Both the position numbers and the translations under genes were made by a program. The notes below the pieces were generated by a model that was not told the origin of the DNA, did not search any database, and worked only from the letters and a program-made list of their open reading frames with translations. From positions 36,001-100,000 of the forward strand of contig JAKCWG010000358.1 in the NCBI GenBank assembly GCA_021464415.1: a stretch of 64,000 nucleotides of DNA, written 5' to 3'. Below, piece after piece: positions 61,601-64,000 of the stretch. The stretch's first letter is position 1; each line of letters starts with the position of its first letter. The stretch is from Lonicera japonica. Lineage: Eukaryota > Streptophyta > Magnoliopsida > Dipsacales > Caprifoliaceae.

Positions 61601-62700
61601 TGTCGATTTTATTTTATTTTTGAACGTTGTTTCAATTTGAGACTCTTATCTTTATTTTACTTAAGCTGTAAATGTAAATGTGTTGCACTTGCAGCTAGGG
61701 AGAAGAAACTCTTTCACTGATATTAGTCCAAGAATTTCAAAGGAAGCAGCCGAATCAGAGAATGCAATGGAGAAACCTGCAGATCAAATGCTATGTAAGG
61801 ACGATGTGGATCAAGCACTTGAGAGTTTGAACAAAAAGTTGCATGTGAGAAACAACTTTAAACTATTAACAAGTCCTTCAAAGAAACGGCACCACAAGGA
61901 ACCTCTGCTTTGGTCTCCAATTAAAAATAAGGTATTGTTTGGCTGAAAATCCCAACCGCTTTTTTAAGCATATTGACTGGAATATGAAATCAGCTCGCAG
62001 AAAGTATTTAAAAGAAGGAAGTACTACTCTTTAACATCAATGTTTAATCAATTCCATGGAGATAAGTTAACAATCTATACATAATGAGGCCATCGCTAAA
62101 ATCCCAGCCTGCATACGGACCGCCCGCATGAAAGACTAGCCGTACATATACACACATATGAGTGCATGGGATTAAATATTTACATGAATAATATTAGTTT
62201 ATGAGACTGAAGAGCTTGCTAAAATCCCAGCCTTTGTTTTTGGGTTTTTTTTTTTTTTTTGTTATTTTTTTTTATGTTTTTGATGCGTTTTTGGTATAAT
62301 TTTGAGTGGATCAGGATGCTGAGGAGTTAGGGATGATATGAGCTTGAAGCTTTTAAGAGAAAAGGCTAAGAGAGAGAAAAGAGTTAACTTTAATGCCATG
62401 GGAAACCATAATGCAGCAGTAGTAGTACAAGAAGAAGCCGAGGCCGAGGCAGAGATGGAGAGCTCTGTAAAATCAAAAGCACGGTAGAGAAACTTCAGCA
62501 GGTTTTACTTGCACTTCCCCAATCCCTCCACCTTTGTTCAACACTCTGTTATCTATGTTCCTATTGCCGAGCTAAGGGAGAAGAAATATGACCCCTTTTC
62601 TAAACATAATCTTCTTTTTTGGGCGCATACATACATACATATATATATGTGTATACACCGACCCTGCTGTTATGAGGCTGGGATTTTAGCAACGTAATTT
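52687..62700 (+). CDS. PRHA: PRHA-like PHD-finger homeodomain protein (split gene, frames disturbed)
   Basis: Placed exons: 52667-53095 (ATG 52687), 53843-54008, 56662-56785, 57202-57314, 57690-57995, 59010-59249, 59939-60028, 61045-61095, 61695-61931, 62315 to about 62600; all introns are GT-AG with matching phases in the middle. Order of parts: basic Lys/Arg N-terminus; [20 protein letters not shown] region; PHD finger (IFCAKC, LCDGTC, FHQKC, FCKFC; C4HC3); an acidic stretch ([14 protein letters not shown]); [13 protein letters not shown]; homeodomain with helix 3 [20 protein letters not shown] spacing and the following [13 protein letters not shown] match PRHA rather than HAT3.1. Known role: nuclear DNA-binding regulator, first described as binding a defence-gene promoter. 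Exon 1 and the last exon each change frame at homopolymers (see findings), so the encoded full protein is uncertain. Confidence 0.8.
54085..54357. mobile_element. MITE relative in intron, inverted copy of 51609-52046
   Basis: The right end CTTTGCCAACTAAACACACTC is the inverse of the left end of the element at 51609. The shared interior includes ATGCATCAT, CACTTGTACC, CTAGAAAATTAGGCAATC and AAAAGATGGA. It lies just after the exon at 53843-54008. The left end is not well defined. Confidence 0.65.
54427..56535 (-). pseudogene. 5'-truncated LINE in intron of the PRHA-like gene
   Basis: One minus-strand frame runs from [15 protein letters not shown] (about 56530) to the end at 54619 with only two in-frame stops (55837-55839 and 54982-54984). 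It has [20 protein letters not shown], the catalytic FADD (about 56.23 kb), [10 protein letters not shown], and a C-terminal zf-RVT domain ([23 protein letters not shown], then [16 protein letters not shown]). The plus-strand T run at 54427-54440 is its poly(A) tail. The 5' part (endonuclease and RT fingers) is missing, as is usual for LINE copies. The frame is far better kept than in the LINE at 40.4 kb, so this copy is younger. No exact target duplication was found. Confidence 0.9.
56876..57150. mobile_element. hAT-type MITE in intron
   Basis: The left end TACGGTGGCAAAAAACCCG and right end (inverse) TAGGGATGGAAACAGGTCGG match the hAT end TAGGGATGGCAA. It has G-rich subterminal words (GGGTTGGG). 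The flanking 8 bp match only partly. It lies between the two PHD exons. Confidence 0.65.
57348..57627. mobile_element. MITE in intron (GGGTGCGTTTGAT family)
   Basis: The ends GGGTGCGTTTGATGAAAAAG and (inverse) GGGTCCTTCTGATAAAAAG pair; the interior repeats AAGTTGG and AACTTATCATAAAAA in both orientations. It is related to 59311-59848. It ends 63 bp before the exon at 57690. Confidence 0.65.
58083..59009 (+). other. Intron of the PRHA-like gene, no bounded transposon recognised
   Basis: It runs from donor GAT|GTGAGT (57996) to acceptor TTGTACAG (59009). It contains a GC-richer patch (58330-58480) with CCGCCACCCACTGCCAG and its loose inverse GGGTGGCAGTGGCAG, a possible stem. Confidence 0.6.
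59311..59848. mobile_element. MITE in intron, split by a hAT MITE
   Basis: It is the same family as 57348-57627: the inverted ends contain AAGTTGGAAA and TGAAAACACTACT. ATGTTTTAA occurs on both flanks (about 59291, about 59851) but not directly at the ends. A hAT MITE at 59452-59702 is inserted in it. Confidence 0.6.
59452..59702. mobile_element. hAT MITE, TSD TCTTAACC
   Basis: The ends CAGTGTTGCCTAATTCATGG and (inverse) CAATGTTACCTAATTCATGG are near-identical. The exact 8-bp TCTTAACC flanks it (59444-59451, 59703-59710). The family is shared with 61202-61573. Confidence 0.9.
60033..60049. repeat. C17 homopolymer next to a splice donor
   Basis: It starts 4 bp after the donor GT at 60029 of the first homeodomain exon. 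Confidence 0.9.
60225..60375 (+). mobile_element. Possible tRNA-derived SINE in intron
   Basis: A-box-like TTTGGTCCAGTGGTTAG and B-box-like GAATTCAAATCCC are spaced about 45 bp apart. No clear A tail or target duplication; limits approximate. Confidence 0.4.
60391..60982. mobile_element. Stowaway-like element (Tc1/mariner) in homeodomain intron
   Basis: The ends CTGCCTCCATCCCAAATTAA and (inverse) CTCCCTCCACCCCAAATAAG match the Stowaway consensus start CTCCCTCCGTCCC. TA lies on both sides. At 592 bp it is longer than a typical Stowaway and may carry an internal insertion. Confidence 0.8.
61202..61573. mobile_element. hAT MITE, TSD ATCTTGAC
   Basis: The ends CAGTGTTACCTAATTCATGG and (inverse) CATTGTTGCCTAATTCATGG pair. 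The exact 8-bp ATCTTGAC flanks it (61194-61201, 61574-61581). Sister of 59452-59702. It lies in the intron after the homeodomain helix-3 exon. Confidence 0.9.
62095..62690. repeat. Three copies of a 15-mer around the last PRHA-like exon
   Basis: GCTAAAATCCCAGCC lies at 62095-62109 and 62218-62232, and its exact inverse at 62676-62690. The outer copies flank the last exon and could pair in a transcript. Confidence 0.8.
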
Positions 62701-63187
62701 CGTCGCTAAATGAAATCCTAAATGAATTGGTGATGATTCTGTCTGTAAAGGCCCGGTCATAAGGATCATCTGCATGAGAGCAGGCTTGTACATCCATATG
62801 TATATATATTGCTTTTGTGCAAATATGTAGTATTTTGGCGTGCTCCAAGAATGGGAGTATTGCTGCTTATTACCGCGCTGGATGCAATCTTTTTTATTAG
62901 TGGTCAGAAATGTCTCGAGCAGATTTTAGTTGTTATCAGGAATTCGATTTATATAATATTAGAATTGCGTTACTGAAATTTCCCTTTTGTGTTCATTCGG
63001 TATGCCACAAGCTTGTGGTTTTTCCTGATGCTTGGACAGTTTTATTAAATTTCTTTTCGAGTCCTTTATTTATTTAACTTGAGGAACATAATGTCATTTA
63101 GTTGGTGTGCCAACCTTCATGGGGAGATCCATTTATTTGCAAGAAACATGATGGTTTTATGTTTTTATGGATTGACTATGCGAATTG
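62701..63187 (+). other. Downstream / 3' region of the PRHA-like gene
   Basis: No gene recognised. It probably contains the 3' untranslated region and transcript end. No clear poly(A) signal could be chosen. Confidence 0.5.
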
Positions 63188-63196
63188 AACAATATC

Positions 63197-63586
63197 GGAC
63201 TTGGCTCCTCTCCATTTCCTTTTGGTCCAATTCCGTCCAAGGGGGTCTAGTTCGAGAACTAAACGGATGAAATTTTTCATGAGACTTGGTAGAGACAATC
63301 TCTGTGATGTAGTAGATCATCTCCTCAAAATTTCATCAGAAGATTCAATCTAGAAATGGGTGAGATGATAATCTAAAATTTGAATGGTCGAAATGAACAA
63401 TTGCATCAAATTTTTATTACGCCTACTTCCGATTTGAATTTCTTAATGAAATTTTGTGGACATGATCTACTCATTATGGAGATCATCTCTACGAAGTTTC
63501 ATAAAAAAATTCATCCGTTTAGCCCTCGAATTAGACCCCTCTTGGACGGAATTGGACCGAAAGGGTAATGGAGAGGGAGCCAAATC
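63197..63586. mobile_element. Palindromic MITE with 9-bp TSD AACAATATC
   Basis: The exact 9-bp AACAATATC lies at 63188-63196 and 63587-63595. Inverted ends share TTGGCTCC(C)TCTCCATT, GGTCCAATTCCGTCCA and GAACTAAACGGATGAA. The whole 390 bp is an imperfect palindrome. The 9-bp duplication indicates a Mutator-like origin. Relative of 39827-40202. Confidence 0.85.
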
Positions 63587-63595
63587 AACAATATC

Positions 63596-64000
63596 ACCAT
63601 TATAAATAAATATTCTTTATCTATGAGTTATCCGATTAACTTAAAATGGTAGTATCATCAAATAAAATTCACCTCGTTAGTGATTGCTTTGATTTGTGCT
63701 TGTTTGGAACCCACCTCATGGTGATGATACTTCCATGTTTGTTGAGACCTATGAGTGATTTTCTCTTGATGATGTTGTACTTGTATGCCTCTAATGCTAT
63801 TTAGAGAAGAAACTTTGTACAACCTTTAGTATTGATAGTGGAAGAATTTGTTGGAGTTGGAGCGTGTTTTTTGTTTACAGAGTGTTTTGCGCTAAAAAAC
63901 TTCGTGTTGGTTGTTTGTATTAGGTTAATTGTTACTCGATGCACTTTGTTGCCTGTATGGATCGACTAGCACAGAAGGATTATTTCATGTCTCAGTATCA
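63596..64000. other. Window end, no gene recognised
   Basis: Unique-looking AT-rich sequence without a domain-bearing frame. Confidence 0.5.

Noticed and set aside
1..64000. An undescribed multi-gene system
   Set aside because: Only two host genes, one gene fragment and transposons are visible; nothing suggests cooperating unknown genes.

Overview
This is a piece of a eudicot plant nuclear genome. It is AT-rich, its genes are split by canonical GT-AG introns, and it is packed with plant transposons (LTR retrotransposons, LINEs, SINEs, hAT, Mutator, CACTA, Harbinger and Stowaway families). The species cannot be named from the sequence. No prokaryotic operon, CRISPR array, rRNA gene or intact tRNA gene is visible.

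Two host genes are supported, both on the + strand. (1) A CCT-domain transcription factor of the CHLOROPLAST IMPORT APPARATUS 2 (CIA2/CIL) family lies at 1725-6795. It has three coding exons and gives a complete 417-residue protein whose CCT domain is split between exons 2 and 3. (2) A PHD-finger plus homeodomain protein of the PRHA (pathogenesis-related homeodomain protein) type starts at 52687 and runs to about 62.6 kb. At least nine coding exons can be placed. The central PHD, acidic and homeodomain exons are intact, but the first and last coding exons need several one-base shifts to be read through. This points either to a decaying gene or to homopolymer errors in the assembly. A short processed fragment of a histone H2B gene (52051-52419) sits just upstream of its first coding exon.

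About 7-49 kb is a transposon-dominated gap. Four solo LTRs are recognisable by TG/CA-type ends and exact 5-bp target duplications: 16785-19341 (GGAGT), 20028-21556 (ATAAC), 26685-29094 (TCCAG) and 41997-46380 (ATTAC). A non-autonomous CACTA element occupies 21876-24320. A decayed Ty3/gypsy element occupies about 26.4-36.95 kb: the pol C-terminus (+), a minus-strand extra ORF and a probable 3' LTR. The most complex spot is 40.35-47.80 kb, where six insertions are nested: a Harbinger-like element holds a LINE, which holds a solo LTR, which holds a hAT element, which holds a Mutator-like MITE, which holds a second hAT element.

Many small inverted-repeat elements have exact target duplications, including three Mutator-like MITEs (9 bp), several hAT elements (8 bp) and one SINE (about 17 bp). 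The PRHA-like gene is stretched to about 10 kb by a 5'-truncated LINE, hAT MITEs and a Stowaway-like element in its introns. I found no new multi-gene biological system. The most unusual things here are structural: the insertion nest, the antisense retrotransposon ORF and the frame breaks of the PRHA-like gene.
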